Of a stretch of DNA of 64,000 bases, positions 52,106 through 61,136 are shown piece by piece. A program made the translations under genes and the position numbers. Source of the DNA: Anaerotignum propionicum (GTDB lineage: Bacteria > Bacillota > Clostridia > Lachnospirales > Anaerotignaceae); assembly GCF_024461735.1 (NCBI RefSeq), contig NZ_JANGAD010000005.1:186001-250000 (forward strand), read 5' to 3'. The notes under the pieces are model-generated. The model was given only the letters and a program-made list of their open reading frames with translations, made no database searches and was not told where the DNA came from. Numbering within the stretch: the first letter of the stretch is position 1; each line of letters starts with the position of its first letter.

Positions 52106-52216
52106 GGATACTATCCCACTTTAATGAGCGTTATAATTATTAGTCCTCAGACAATGGACAGTATTAGCTGAGGGTTCCTTAAAAACAAGAGAAATAGGGT
52201 TTAAGACGACGTATTT

Positions 52217-52627
52217 CTATTCCCCTAATATATCCTGTTGAACTTTCTTGCTTAACAATGAAAACATTAATTTATAAGAGGCACGCACCATATCGGCAAG
52301 TACTTCATTGGGTATCTCACTGTCCAGATACACAGTACTCCAATGTACTTTATTCATGTAGTAACCTGGCACAATGTTTTCATACTGGTTGCGCAGCATG
52401 TCACTATACATTGGTTCCAGTTTCATGGTGATAATGGGACGTCCGTTTTGGTCGTTCATACCAATTAAGGCGTACATTTTGCCCCCGAGTAAATATTTGT
52501 ATGCTTGCCATGCGGGTTGAAATTCCTTTACAGTAGACGGTTGCTTTTGTAAAAATTCATCCAGCCAGCCGTAGTTTTTCATTGTTTCTTCTGGCCACGG
52601 TGTTACGTTATTGATTATGCTTGACAT
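52217..52627 (-). CDS. MmcQ/YjbR family protein
   Basis: A 136-residue protein with the CyaY-like fold of the MmcQ/YjbR family. WQAYKYLLGGKMYALIGMNDQNGRPIITMKLEPMYSDMLRNQYENIVPGYYMNKVHWSTVYLDSEIPNEVLADMV follows the family pattern throughout. Members have been proposed to bind DNA, but the function is not established. AGGAGGTAC precedes ATG 52627. A hairpin (GCCGAAAG/CTTTCGGC, 52652-52679) lies just upstream. Confidence 0.88.
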   Translation of the reverse strand: MSSIINNVTPWPEETMKNYGWLDEFLQKQPSTVKEFQPAWQAYKYLLGGKMYALIGMNDQNGRPIITMKLEPMYSDMLRNQYENIVPGYYMNKVHWSTVYLDSEIPNEVLADMVRASYKLMFSLLSKKVQQDILGE

Positions 52628-52765
52628 CCTGTACCTCCTTTTATGGGTTCAGCCGAAAGGTAGCTTACTTACTTTCGGCACCGCACAATTCTTGATTAAC
52701 ACTTAAATTCCCAAGTGTAGTCATTAGTCTGCGGGTGAGTAGATTTCACTGAGGCGGCACTTCTA

Positions 52766-53488
52766 TTAAAATAATTTCTTACCACCTAAAATGTTTATCC
52801 CAAGTTCCTTTGCAATACTCCCTTGTTTAAACGGATTTATTTTTTTCACCATACCATCTTGTTTAAAAGACGATCCTGTTCCTTTGAACCAGAAAGTAAC
52901 ATTTGCTTTTATACATTGCTCACGAATATCCAGTACCCAATCATAATCACATTCACGAGCATCACGCCCACTTTCCCCACATACTGTAACATGCTCAATC
53001 CCATGGAGATAGGCTGATAAATCTATGGCTTCCAAAAGAGGGGAACAGGCAATAAAACGCCGTTTTATCGGATAAGACAAAAACAGAGGAAGACGATAAT
53101 CTGCCAAAGCTTGATTCTCCACGGTACAACCGATATTTACATTGTCATAACCGTCGCCCCAATCGGCGGGTAATGAAACGTTGAATCGGTCAATTCGTTT
53201 GGTTAGAATCAAAAAATCGATATCAGACCTTTGTTTTATCATGCTCCAGACATCCTTTCGCCATTCATCGGCTTCAGGCAGAAAAAAATCAGTGGCAAAA
53301 CAAGTGGCAAGGATTTTATTTCCTTTAATATTATATTCACCTTTTGCGTTTGTCCGAATGGGCCAATCGAATTTATCTGTTTTTTGTATGTCGTTTTGTC
53401 CGTGACGTTTCCCATGGGGTCCATAGAAATAGCAATATGTGCATCCATCACTAGTTTGATAGCATCCTGTCCAAGGTTCCCAATTCAT
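52766..53488 (-). CDS. DUF5131 / phage Gp37-Gp68 family protein
   Basis: A 240-residue protein. The N-terminal NWEPWTGCYQTSDGCTYCYFYGPHGKRHG gives the spaced cysteines (CxxxxxxCxxCY) of this family, which resembles a truncated radical-SAM Fe-S site. KILATCFATDFFLPEADEWRKDVWSMI and FLILTKRIDRF, then VTVCGESGRDARECDYDWVLDIREQC complete the family pattern. It is common in phages and in bacterial genomes, with unknown function. No other phage gene is nearby. GAGTGAGGAC precedes ATG 53488. Confidence 0.88.
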   Translation of the reverse strand: MNWEPWTGCYQTSDGCTYCYFYGPHGKRHGQNDIQKTDKFDWPIRTNAKGEYNIKGNKILATCFATDFFLPEADEWRKDVWSMIKQRSDIDFLILTKRIDRFNVSLPADWGDGYDNVNIGCTVENQALADYRLPLFLSYPIKRRFIACSPLLEAIDLSAYLHGIEHVTVCGESGRDARECDYDWVLDIREQCIKANVTFWFKGTGSSFKQDGMVKKINPFKQGSIAKELGINILGGKKLF

Positions 53489-53517
53489 GTCCTCACTCCT
53501 TTCTACTATAGCACTGT

Positions 53518-54330
53518 TTATGCCACATTATTTGTTTCTGTTTGGGCTGCATCATTTGATTTAGCAAGCCCCATTAGGTTAAGAAGATCAGATGGAATAT
53601 AGTTTACTGATCGTTGCTCCTGCTCTGTTAGGGAGCTATGCCAATGCATCCATTTTATGGTTTCTTCCGATAAATCTGCAACATTATACCACTTATCTCC
53701 AAACTTGATTTGGCTTCCATCACCGCTGCGATATTCAAACACACACCATTTATCATTCATATTGATTTCTATGGTATGATCCGAACTATATTTGTATTGA
53801 TACCCTGCTCCGAAGTTAGATTGGTTATCTTTCGTAGGAATTTGAGTCCCATCCACTGTGGACGCAATTTCTCCATCCATAACTCCGCATTTCGTAATTA
53901 GATTGCTTTCTTTGCCAGTGTCATAGTACATCTTCCCGTCTATCATCACCATTGGGATTTTCGCCCATTGGAGATTTTGTGCAGGCTCTTTTAATAAAAT
54001 TTGGAATACTTTTGTGATTTCAGCAGGAGAGCTCTCTATGATTCCATCTAAGTATCCAATCTTGATTTTATCTCCTATGGCTACCTTGCTCAAATAAAGA
54101 AGAGAATTCTCTTCACTGGTATTTAATGTCCCCGCTTGAAGTTGGTTGGAGATATTCCTTTCTGTTGTTCCTTCGGCAGGTTCAACCAATAGGCTGTCTG
54201 AATTCACCGATATAACAGTAGCTTCAAAGAAATTCTGCGCAGCTGACACCTCAGCCATTCTGTTTGTATCATATCCTACCATTGTAGAAATGACCAACGT
54301 TAATACAAATAATGCAACTATACGCTTCAT
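53518..54330 (-). CDS. Exported hypothetical protein with degenerate lipobox
   Basis: A 270-residue protein. The first 20 residues are a signal peptide (MKRIVALFVLTLVISTMVG), followed by Tyr where a lipoprotein would have Cys (VGY-DTNR). Residues 32-110 look like a DUF3221-type OB fold (FFEATVISVNSDSLLVEPAEG, IGDKIKIGYLDG). The rest contains PMVMIDGKMYYDTGKE, a short motif seen in clostridial exported proteins, and ends in a low-complexity tail. Function is unknown. AAAGGATG precedes ATG 54330; two extra codons upstream were rejected. Confidence 0.75.
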   Translation of the reverse strand: MKRIVALFVLTLVISTMVGYDTNRMAEVSAAQNFFEATVISVNSDSLLVEPAEGTTERNISNQLQAGTLNTSEENSLLYLSKVAIGDKIKIGYLDGIIESSPAEITKVFQILLKEPAQNLQWAKIPMVMIDGKMYYDTGKESNLITKCGVMDGEIASTVDGTQIPTKDNQSNFGAGYQYKYSSDHTIEINMNDKWCVFEYRSGDGSQIKFGDKWYNVADLSEETIKWMHWHSSLTEQEQRSVNYIPSDLLNLMGLAKSNDAAQTETNNVA

Positions 54331-54637
54331 AAAACACATCCTTTTATAGAGATAAATTTTCGAGTATAAGTTTCATATTAAACAGTACCTCATAAGAGTA
54401 AAAAAATATTTTTATAAATCATTTAGTATTATATGGAAAAAGTATACCATAGCAAAGTAAGATGATACAAGGGACTAATTTCGATTGATAGGTACAGCAA
54501 GAATTTTCAATTGCAGAAGTGGGCGCTGAATGAACCTAACAACCAAACCAAACATTTCATTTTTGGTTTTGGGTTGTACATAGACATTGAATAGATTAAG
54601 AATATACTTTAAAAAAGTGGGAGGGGAGTCTAATGAA
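54331..54637. other. Gene-free spacer
   Basis: AT-rich. Contains the promoter region of the exported-protein gene on the minus strand; no other feature recognised. Confidence 0.35.
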
Positions 54638-54672
54638 ACAAAAAGCAACGGCCCTGAAAGCAAAGCCGCTGC
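54638..54672 (-). terminator. Terminator of the racemase-deformylase operon
   Basis: On the minus strand GCAGCGGC pairs with GCCGTTGC (one G-U) and is followed by TTTTTGTTT. Confidence 0.8.
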
Positions 54673-54702
54673 AAGCATATCTGTTATATAAAAGATGTTT
54701 TA

Positions 54703-55386
54703 TTATTTGTCGCACACATATTTTAGCGTTTCTTCACAATGTATTTCTAAAGAATTTAAAAGACAAAGATCTGTGTCTTTTTGTGATACTAATTGCGGAA
54801 GTTCAGTACAACCCAAGATTACGCTATCAACGGGATATGATGAAATGATTTTCAAAAAGGTTTGTTTTGATGTTTCTGATACCAAGTTAATCACTAGTTC
54901 AGAGAAAATAATATTATTAATGATTTCTTGTTCTTCAACGGTTGGAGTGATTACCTCTATCCCATATTTTAAAAGTCCACTCTGATAAAAACTGCTGCGC
55001 ATTGTGTAACCAATGCCAGTTAAAAGTAGCTTTTTCAGCCCTAAATCTTTTGCTTTCTGTCCAACAGCATCAACGATGCTAAGGACTGGGATTGGAATAT
55101 CATTACGTATTTCTTCTAAAACGGAATGTGGCGAATTAGCGGCCATAATTGCGAAGTCTGCACCAGCTCGTTTCAGATTATTAAAACTCTTGAGGATGTA
55201 TTTTTTATACTCATTCATATTATTTTCATTTTCTAAATCAGTAAAATATTGAAAATTTAAACTTTCAATTACCATTTCCGGATAGTAGTAATGGTGATAT
55301 TGGTTATAGAATAAATTGTGAAGTGTCTCGTAATAATGAAGGGTTGAAGCGGAACTGATCCCGCCAACAATGCCCATTTTTTTCAT
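54703..55386 (-). CDS. Aspartate/glutamate racemase superfamily protein
   Basis: A 227-residue protein of the Asp/Glu racemase superfamily. The N-terminus GIVGGISSASTLHYYETLHNLF is typical. The second catalytic Cys is present in ILGCTELPQL, but the first site reads MAANSPHSV, with Ala where two-base racemases have Cys and YgeA-like enzymes Thr. Activity as a standard racemase is therefore uncertain. ATG 55386 is chosen because GGGAGG stands 9 bases before it. It is 15 bases downstream of the deformylase-like gene, under the divergent MocR regulator. Confidence 0.88.
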   Translation of the reverse strand: MKKMGIVGGISSASTLHYYETLHNLFYNQYHHYYYPEMVIESLNFQYFTDLENENNMNEYKKYILKSFNNLKRAGADFAIMAANSPHSVLEEIRNDIPIPVLSIVDAVGQKAKDLGLKKLLLTGIGYTMRSSFYQSGLLKYGIEVITPTVEEQEIINNIIFSELVINLVSETSKQTFLKIISSYPVDSVILGCTELPQLVSQKDTDLCLLNSLEIHCEETLKYVCDK

Positions 55387-55401
55387 AGAAAACATCCTCC
55401 C

Positions 55402-55878
55402 TTATTTCATATAAAATGAGTATTTATCAATTGCTCGCATTGTTGCCAGAATTCCATCCAAATGATCATACTCATGCTGTAAAAGTTCGGATAAATCCCC
55501 TTCCAATAGCATTTCTTGTTCATTCCATTCCATGTCACGATATAGGATTCGGATTTTTTTATGTCTTCGAACTTTCACAAGAAGATTAGGAAAAGACATG
55601 CAATCATCCATGACCTCCATTTCTTCATCACCAATAAAACTTAATACTGGATTAATAAAAACTGTAGGCTGATTGATGTACATATATAAAATTCGCTTTT
55701 GTATTCCAATCTGCGGTGCGGCAATTGCCCTTCCAGCATGATACTGGTTTCTGAATGCAATCAAGGTATCATGTAAATCTTGAATAAGGGGTGCTAATTG
55801 TGATAGTTCAGTTTTTTCAACAGGACTGCTCATTTCGTATAGTTTTGGATTTCCCAGTTTTAAGATTTCTTTTTCCAT
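55402..55878 (-). CDS. def: Peptide deformylase-like protein
   Basis: A 158-residue metallohydrolase of the polypeptide deformylase family. Motif 1 is GRAIAAPQIG, motif 2 is DDCMSFP (usual EGCLS) and motif 3 is LLQHEYDHLDG. Cys and the two His that hold the metal are kept, but Glu-Gly before the Cys is Asp-Asp. This matches the divergent second deformylase group rather than the housekeeping enzyme. Coupled to a racemase-like gene and facing a MocR regulator, it may act on N-formyl amino acids or peptides in an induced pathway. AGGAGG precedes ATG 55878. Confidence 0.88.
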   Translation of the reverse strand: MEKEILKLGNPKLYEMSSPVEKTELSQLAPLIQDLHDTLIAFRNQYHAGRAIAAPQIGIQKRILYMYINQPTVFINPVLSFIGDEEMEVMDDCMSFPNLLVKVRRHKKIRILYRDMEWNEQEMLLEGDLSELLQHEYDHLDGILATMRAIDKYSFYMK

Positions 55879-55947
55879 GGTGCTCCTCCTTGTTTAATTG
55901 ATATTTTTAATTTAAGTATATTCTTGATAATGTGTGCAAGCAATGAT

Positions 55948-55970
55948 AAAATTGTTTGCAGAACAATTTT
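55948..55970. promoter_or_regulatory. Candidate MocR operator
   Basis: AAAATTGT and ACAATTTT form perfect 8-base arms around 7 bases in the divergent spacer. TGTGTGCA (55931) and TGTTTGCA (55954) also form a near direct repeat, the arrangement many MocR proteins use. Confidence 0.45.
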
Positions 55971-55985
55971 GAAGGAGAGAAGGCC

Positions 55986-57368
55986 ATGCCCGTTAATTCT
56001 TTTGAAAATTATCCTATGACTTGGAAACCGAATATCAGTAAAACAGGTGAGATTCCCCTTTATATTGAAGTTGTCCAGGCGCTAGAACGGGATGTGCGAA
56101 ACGGACAGTTAAAGCCGAACGACAAATTACCGCCACAAAGAGAACTCGCAGATTATTTAGACGTAAATCTAAGTACAATTGCCAGGGCGTTTAAGTTATG
56201 TACGGCGAAAGGATTAATTTCGGGGGAAGTTGGCCGGGGCACATATGTTTCATCGGATGTTTTGTCAAACTTGCCTATGCTAGATCAAAATGGATTGGAG
56301 CATTGTATTAACCTGGGTGCATCCCATCCGCTATATGAACAAAATAAATATGTGGTTGAAATTCTGAAGCATATTATAAAAAAGGCGAATATCAGTAGTC
56401 TATTAGAATACTCTGAAACATCGGGACGGGTTGGACACAAACAAAGTGGTCAGCGTTGGCTTTCTCAATTTGGTGTAGATGTTCCGGTTGAGCAAGTTCT
56501 AATAACATCTGGTCTGCAAAATTCACTAGCAATCATTTTGACTTCACTGTTTCACTTTGGAGATAAAATTGTTACGAATTCTGTTGTATATCCCGGGATC
56601 AAGAACATTGCAAATTCTTTAGGGATACAACTGATACCGATACCATATATAGGGCAAAGTATGAATTTGGATTATCTCCATCAACTTTGCAAGAATGAGA
56701 AAATCAAGGGGATTTATGTTAATCCAGATCATCAAAATCCGACAACAATTGATATGAGTGAAAAGGAACGTACGGAGTTATCTTCAATTATTAAACAGCA
56801 TGGTTTGATTTGTATAGAGGATGCCACGTATTCGTTTTTATCAGCGGCCCAGAATACACCTATAACTAGTATCGTGCCCCAGCAGAGTATCTATATTTCT
56901 ACGGTATCAAATTCTCTTTCTGCCGGTTTAAGAGTAGCATTTTTAACAATGCCTTTGCCATTTTTAGAGAAATTAAAAAAGGGGAATAGCGACATAAATG
57001 TTATGTCAGCCCCTTTAGAGGTTGAAATCACTTCTCAACTGATAAGAACCGGTGTGGCACAAAAGATCATACAAGAAAAAATTATCTGTTTGCAGCAACG
57101 GAATAAACTAGTTGACAGATACTTATCAGACTATCAAGTTCAGGGTGCTTTAAATTCTCAATTTCGCTGGTTGCCTTTGCCGCTTAGGTGGACGGGAAAA
57201 CAATTTGAAATGATGGCGAAGGAAAAGGGCGTGCAAGTGTTTTGCTGTGAGCGTTTTATTGTTGGTAGTGCAATTGTTGAACCGGCAGTAAGGTTAGCAA
57301 TAAGTACCCCTAAAAATATGGATGAGTTAGAATTAGGCTTACAGATTTTGAGGAAGTTATTGGAATAA
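55986..57368 (+). CDS. MocR/GntR-family regulator with aminotransferase domain
   Basis: A 460-residue PLP-dependent regulator. Residues 20-90 form a GntR winged helix (QLKPNDKLPPQRELADYLDVNLSTIARAFKLC), and residues 110-460 an aminotransferase class I-type domain. YVNPDHQNPTT is the conserved substrate-loop block. In place of the usual SFSK PLP-lysine motif the sequence reads YISTVSNSLSAGLRVAF, so the PLP-binding Lys seems to be Asn and PLP binding is doubtful. ATG 55986 follows AAGGAGAG. It is divergent from the deformylase-racemase pair and probably controls it. Confidence 0.87.
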   Translation: MPVNSFENYPMTWKPNISKTGEIPLYIEVVQALERDVRNGQLKPNDKLPPQRELADYLDVNLSTIARAFKLCTAKGLISGEVGRGTYVSSDVLSNLPMLDQNGLEHCINLGASHPLYEQNKYVVEILKHIIKKANISSLLEYSETSGRVGHKQSGQRWLSQFGVDVPVEQVLITSGLQNSLAIILTSLFHFGDKIVTNSVVYPGIKNIANSLGIQLIPIPYIGQSMNLDYLHQLCKNEKIKGIYVNPDHQNPTTIDMSEKERTELSSIIKQHGLICIEDATYSFLSAAQNTPITSIVPQQSIYISTVSNSLSAGLRVAFLTMPLPFLEKLKKGNSDINVMSAPLEVEITSQLIRTGVAQKIIQEKIICLQQRNKLVDRYLSDYQVQGALNSQFRWLPLPLRWTGKQFEMMAKEKGVQVFCCERFIVGSAIVEPAVRLAISTPKNMDELELGLQILRKLLE

Positions 57369-57429
57369 ACTTGCTTAAGCTAACTCTGCTGGTTATCTAT
57401 GTTAAAACAAAAGCGTAAATATATAGGTG

Positions 57430-57918
57430 TCAGCTCAACGAATCGGGAGATGACGTTTCGTTCCAACGCTTAAATAGGACTATTTTAGCGTCACGACCGG
57501 CTTCCCCGTATTCGCTGACCATTAGATATTTTTCATCAGCAGCCAGACCATAATATTTTGTAGTTCCCTTTATTTCTATTTGATTTCCCAAATATATCTT
57601 TTTATCATCCCACATTTTTACAAATTGACCACTTGGCAATGTGTATTCGAGATTAATGTAAAATCCGTTGATTGCGTTAAGCTCCGTAATTTCCCCCATA
57701 TCTTTCATGCCTAGTGCGTTGAATTCCGCAATCAACCTTTCTTTAAGTGCACAAGAAATATCAGAACACTTATCGCAATGTTCATGTCCCTTGTTCTGAC
57801 AACATAACGCTATTACACAATCACCATGAAACGGACGCCCGTTTGATGCGACACATCCTTGGCAAATGCCTTTATGCGTACATTTACCACAATCAACTCC
57901 ACATATTGAATGACTCAT
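57430..57918 (-). CDS. DUF3795 domain-containing protein
   Basis: A 162-residue protein. The N-terminal 60 residues carry about eleven Cys (ICGVDCGKCTHKGICQGCVA, CQNKGHEHCDKCSDISC), the Cys-rich zinc-finger pattern of DUF3795. The C-terminal half (FYINLEYTLPSGQFVKMWDDKKIYLGNQIEIKGTTKYYGL) is a beta-rich part without Cys. Function is unknown. GGAGG precedes ATG 57918. It is downstream of, and co-directional with, an AraC regulator gene. Confidence 0.85.
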   Translation of the reverse strand: MSHSICGVDCGKCTHKGICQGCVASNGRPFHGDCVIALCCQNKGHEHCDKCSDISCALKERLIAEFNALGMKDMGEITELNAINGFYINLEYTLPSGQFVKMWDDKKIYLGNQIEIKGTTKYYGLAADEKYLMVSEYGEAGRDAKIVLFKRWNETSSPDSLS

Positions 57919-57978
57919 ATTGATTCCTCCCAGAATTTTGTTTGTATTTTGAAGTTTTAAGCAATGCAGACAATTCTT

Positions 57979-58962
57979 TTATTCTAATTTATGTACCGGT
58001 CGGATGTACTTAAAATGCCGCTCAGGATTAAAATAAAAGTATATGATTCTACCAGCGGAAGCATCAAAGCAGTAATTTGTGTCCGCAAAATCAAAATTTG
58101 TCATTGCCATTTCAATTTTTTCCTCTACACTCCGATTTTCCTGCTCATAGTCGAATGGTCCATGTTCAAAAACAATATATTCCCCTTGGGGAACATCAAC
58201 CATTAGCATTTGTTTTGGAATTTCGCCTTTATAATCAAGGGGAAGACGTACACCATGGCATTCTGTACGTGGTATTCCCCAATCGCAAAGTCTGCCATTT
58301 GGGTCGTTAATATATGCCATAATTTGGCCACTACTACTGTTTGTTTCCGTCCCTCCATCGTCATCTAACTTTCCTTTGATGCTATCCAATAGGCCGTAAA
58401 TTGTTTCGTAGTCTTGTCCCGGAATAAGGCTCTGTTTTTGCCAAAAATCCCAATAACCATTACTCTCATAGTTTTTAATGTGCAGAAACTTGTGGGCAGG
58501 AATGGTTACAAAATAAATTTTAATATCATTTGCAGATTTTATCATACCAATCTCTCCTAATCCAAAAAAGTAGGGGTCGAAGGGGTTTATTTTTGTACGA
58601 AGAACCACGGGCTTAGGTCTTTTTCGATATTCACTTGGGGCTACACCATATGCTTTTTTGAAAGCTCTGGTAAAAGCTTCATGTGATGAAAAACCATAAT
58701 CAAAGGCTATATCCAAAATGCTTTTTTCACTATCCCGAACTTCTTTAAGTGCAAAGGCTAGCTTTCTAAGCCTTAAATAATCTCTAAAGTGCATGCCGGA
58801 TATTTCCTTAAATTTTCTGGTAATATGATATTCAGAATAACCTAACTTCCGAGAAAGAAATCTCAGGGTCAGTGCTTCATTGTGATGATGAAGAATCGAC
58901 GCATCAATTTCATCAACAATGATTTGAATTTGCTTGTGCCACTGGTACATTGGTCTGTTCAC
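57979..58962 (-). CDS. AraC family regulator with GyrI-like effector domain
   Basis: A 327-residue regulator with the DNA-binding domain first. Residues 15-115 carry the two AraC helix-turn-helices (LTLRFLSRKLGYSEYHITRKFKEISG and SILDIAFDYGFSSHEAFTRAFKKAYGVAPSEYRK). Residues 145-327 resemble the GyrI-like small-molecule-binding fold (IYFVTIPAHKFLHIKNYESNGYWDFW, ending in HFKYIRPVHK). Related proteins sense drugs or small hydrophobic molecules. GAGGTG precedes ATG 58962. The DUF3795 gene downstream may be co-transcribed. Confidence 0.88.
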   Translation of the reverse strand: MNRPMYQWHKQIQIIVDEIDASILHHHNEALTLRFLSRKLGYSEYHITRKFKEISGMHFRDYLRLRKLAFALKEVRDSEKSILDIAFDYGFSSHEAFTRAFKKAYGVAPSEYRKRPKPVVLRTKINPFDPYFFGLGEIGMIKSANDIKIYFVTIPAHKFLHIKNYESNGYWDFWQKQSLIPGQDYETIYGLLDSIKGKLDDDGGTETNSSSGQIMAYINDPNGRLCDWGIPRTECHGVRLPLDYKGEIPKQMLMVDVPQGEYIVFEHGPFDYEQENRSVEEKIEMAMTNFDFADTNYCFDASAGRIIYFYFNPERHFKYIRPVHKLE

Positions 58963-59309
58963 CTCGTTTTTATTACTCTAAAGCAATTATATCGTAAAGA
59001 AAATTATATTTCTTGATTTTACTTGCGGTAATCAATATTTATTGTGCTGTAGATTATAATATCCTAAAAAACTCTTAAGGATATTTGGGTGATATGGTAC
59101 AAGTTGGTAGTATTATGCTATAATTTGTACTAAGAATGATTGTTATTATTCGTTTTGGCATTCGAATCATTTTCATTATGGTTACTTTTATTGCAAACAT
59201 CTGTTTTTTGGTAGCTTTTTACCATTCGAAGAATCTGTATTATGATATTGCAAAACAATAATAACTCTTCATAAAAATTAGAATGAGAAATGGAATAGGA
59301 GAAGAATAT
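58963..59309. other. Spacer upstream of the DUF2500 gene
   Basis: AT-rich, with divergent promoters for the AraC and DUF2500 genes expected. No hairpin with a T run and no gene were recognised. Confidence 0.35.
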
Positions 59310-59732
59310 ATGGGATATGGATATAGTGGATTTAGCATGGGATTTCAATTAATGAGTATTATTGTTCCGATGATTTTTATTATTGTGATCGGGGTTTTTA
59401 TCGTAACATTTATAAAAGGGGTTAGCACTTGGAACAAAAATAATCAATCCCCAAAGCTGATAGTTGATGCTAAGGTGATATCAAAAAGGACAGATGTGTC
59501 CCATTCTCATCATGCCAACGCCGGAGATGTAACGGGAGCACATGGATTTAGCTCAAGCTCCTCTACATGGTATTATACAACCTTTCAAGTGGAAAGCGGT
59601 GACAGGGTAGAATTTTCTGTTTCAGGATCGGAATATGGAATGCTAGCAGAAGGTGATCAAGGAAAACTTTCTTTCCAAGGCACACGGTATTTGAGCTTTC
59701 AGCGTAATGAATCTAATTATATGGGGAGGTAA
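59310..59732 (+). CDS. DUF2500 domain-containing membrane protein
   Basis: A 140-residue protein. One membrane helix lies at about residues 12-40 (LMSIIVPMIFIIVIGVFIVTFIKG). A beta-rich domain matches DUF2500 (LIVDAKVISKRTDVSHSHHA, TWYYTTFQVESGDRVEFSVSGSEYGMLAEGDQGKLSFQGTRYLSF), with a small His/Ser-rich loop between. Function is unknown. ATAGGAG before ATG 59310 decides the start; the upstream ATG at 59283 is in frame. The VOC pseudogene follows 5 bases later. Confidence 0.87.
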   Translation: MGYGYSGFSMGFQLMSIIVPMIFIIVIGVFIVTFIKGVSTWNKNNQSPKLIVDAKVISKRTDVSHSHHANAGDVTGAHGFSSSSSTWYYTTFQVESGDRVEFSVSGSEYGMLAEGDQGKLSFQGTRYLSFQRNESNYMGR

Positions 59733-59737
59733 TTCAA

Positions 59738-60153
59738 ATGAAATATCAAGGCGTGTGTATAGCTGTCAAAGATGTAAAGCACTCCAGACAGTTTTACCAG
59801 GATTTATTTGATCTTGAGGTATATCAAGACTATGGAATCAATGTATCCCGAAAGAACGTGTATTGAAACAATCACACAATATGGAATTATACTTTGAAGA
59901 GGACGATTTTGATAAGTTTATTGAGAAATTAGAACAACGTAACGATATTAAATATTTAGGTGAGGGTGTGAAGGAGGCGAAGTGGGGGCAACGATCCATA
60001 CGCTTTTACGATTTAGATGGACATGTGATTGAAGTTGGTGAGAATATGAAAATGGTGATAAAACGTTTTCTGAATATGGGAATGTCCATGGCGGAAACCT
60101 CCAAACGCATGGCGGTTTCTATAACAGATTTAGAGACACTTTTGCACAGTTAA
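59738..60153 (+). pseudogene. VOC family protein with internal deletion
   Basis: The start reads MKYQGVCIAVKDVKHSRQFYQDLFDLEVYQDYGINV after GGGGAGGT and is a typical VOC N-terminus. At about 59848 the frame is lost. IPKERVLKQSHNMELYFEEDDFDKFIEKLEQR and the C-terminal GQRSIRFYDLDGHVIEVGENM continue in another frame to 60153. Compared with relatives, roughly 20 residues between the halves are missing, so a deletion of a length not divisible by three removed them. The product ends after about 42 codons. Confidence 0.8.
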
Positions 60154-60217
60154 TGTTCCCACAGCACCATGTATAAATAAAGCAATGCCTTGGTATATAA
60201 GATAAGTTGGTGATAAA

Positions 60218-60955
60218 ATGAGCATAGAAAAAGCGGCAGTGCTGTTTGATGGCTGGAATGAAGCAATGATATGGTCGTGTTTGCAAGGGCACATGGGAAA
60301 TTTGATTACCAATAACAGTGTAAACCCGACTTCAGCAATGATTGAGGTTGGTGATATTTGTTTTTTTGCAGGCAACCCGGATTCCGTTTTATTCCAATCA
60401 ATTATTGGATTTAAATTATTAGTTCCGAAAGACAAGTCATGGGAGACCATAATCGAAAGCTATTATGGTAAACGAGCGAAGAAGTTTTTACGTTATGCAA
60501 TAAAGAAGGAGCCAAATGTTTTTGACCAAGAAAAATTGATAGAATATATAAACGCTTTGGATCATTGTTATGAAATTAAGTTATTCAATGAAGAAATATT
60601 TCAAATGGCACAAAGGGAGGAATGGTCTGCTGATTTATGCTCGCAATTTAAGGATTATGCATATTATGAAAAAAGAGCCATAGGCGTAGGCATATTGCAT
60701 GAAGGAAAGCTTGTATCAGGTGCTTCGCCCTATGCTGTGTATAACGGGGGGATAGAAATTGAAATTGACACAAAGCCTGAATACAGGCAAAAGGGTCTTG
60801 CAACGGTATGTGGTGCCAAATTGATAGTAGAGTGCTTGAAGAAAGGGATATATCCAAGCTGGGATGCCCATGATTTGCGCTCAGTGTCTTTGGCAGAAAA
60901 ATTGGGCTACCATATGGATCACCCTTATGTGACATATGAGTTAACTGACGAATAA
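60218..60955 (+). CDS. GNAT acetyltransferase (GNAT_acetyltran type)
   Basis: A 245-residue protein with a tail-end GNAT domain. The first 125 residues (WSCLQGHMGNLITNN, DICFFAGNPDSVLF) resemble the partner domain of the Firmicute GNAT_acetyltran family. The acetyl-CoA-binding part is IEIEIDTKPEYRQKGLATVCGAKLIVECLKKG followed by WDAHDLRSVSLAEKLGYH. The substrate is unknown. The ribosome binding site is weak (AGTTGGTG). Confidence 0.87.
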   Translation: MSIEKAAVLFDGWNEAMIWSCLQGHMGNLITNNSVNPTSAMIEVGDICFFAGNPDSVLFQSIIGFKLLVPKDKSWETIIESYYGKRAKKFLRYAIKKEPNVFDQEKLIEYINALDHCYEIKLFNEEIFQMAQREEWSADLCSQFKDYAYYEKRAIGVGILHEGKLVSGASPYAVYNGGIEIEIDTKPEYRQKGLATVCGAKLIVECLKKGIYPSWDAHDLRSVSLAEKLGYHMDHPYVTYELTDE

Positions 60956-61136
60956 AAGTTTTATTTTTATTGTTATGAATGCAAGTTAGCTTGAAGGAGA
61001 AATACGAAATGCAATAAAGCAACAGGAGCTTTCATAATCAAAGTGGGATGGAGTATCAGGTTAATTCTATTTTTTAAGTAGCATTAAATTTGCATTGTCA
61101 AGGGTTAATTTAATTTCATAGTAAATTTGTAAGCGT

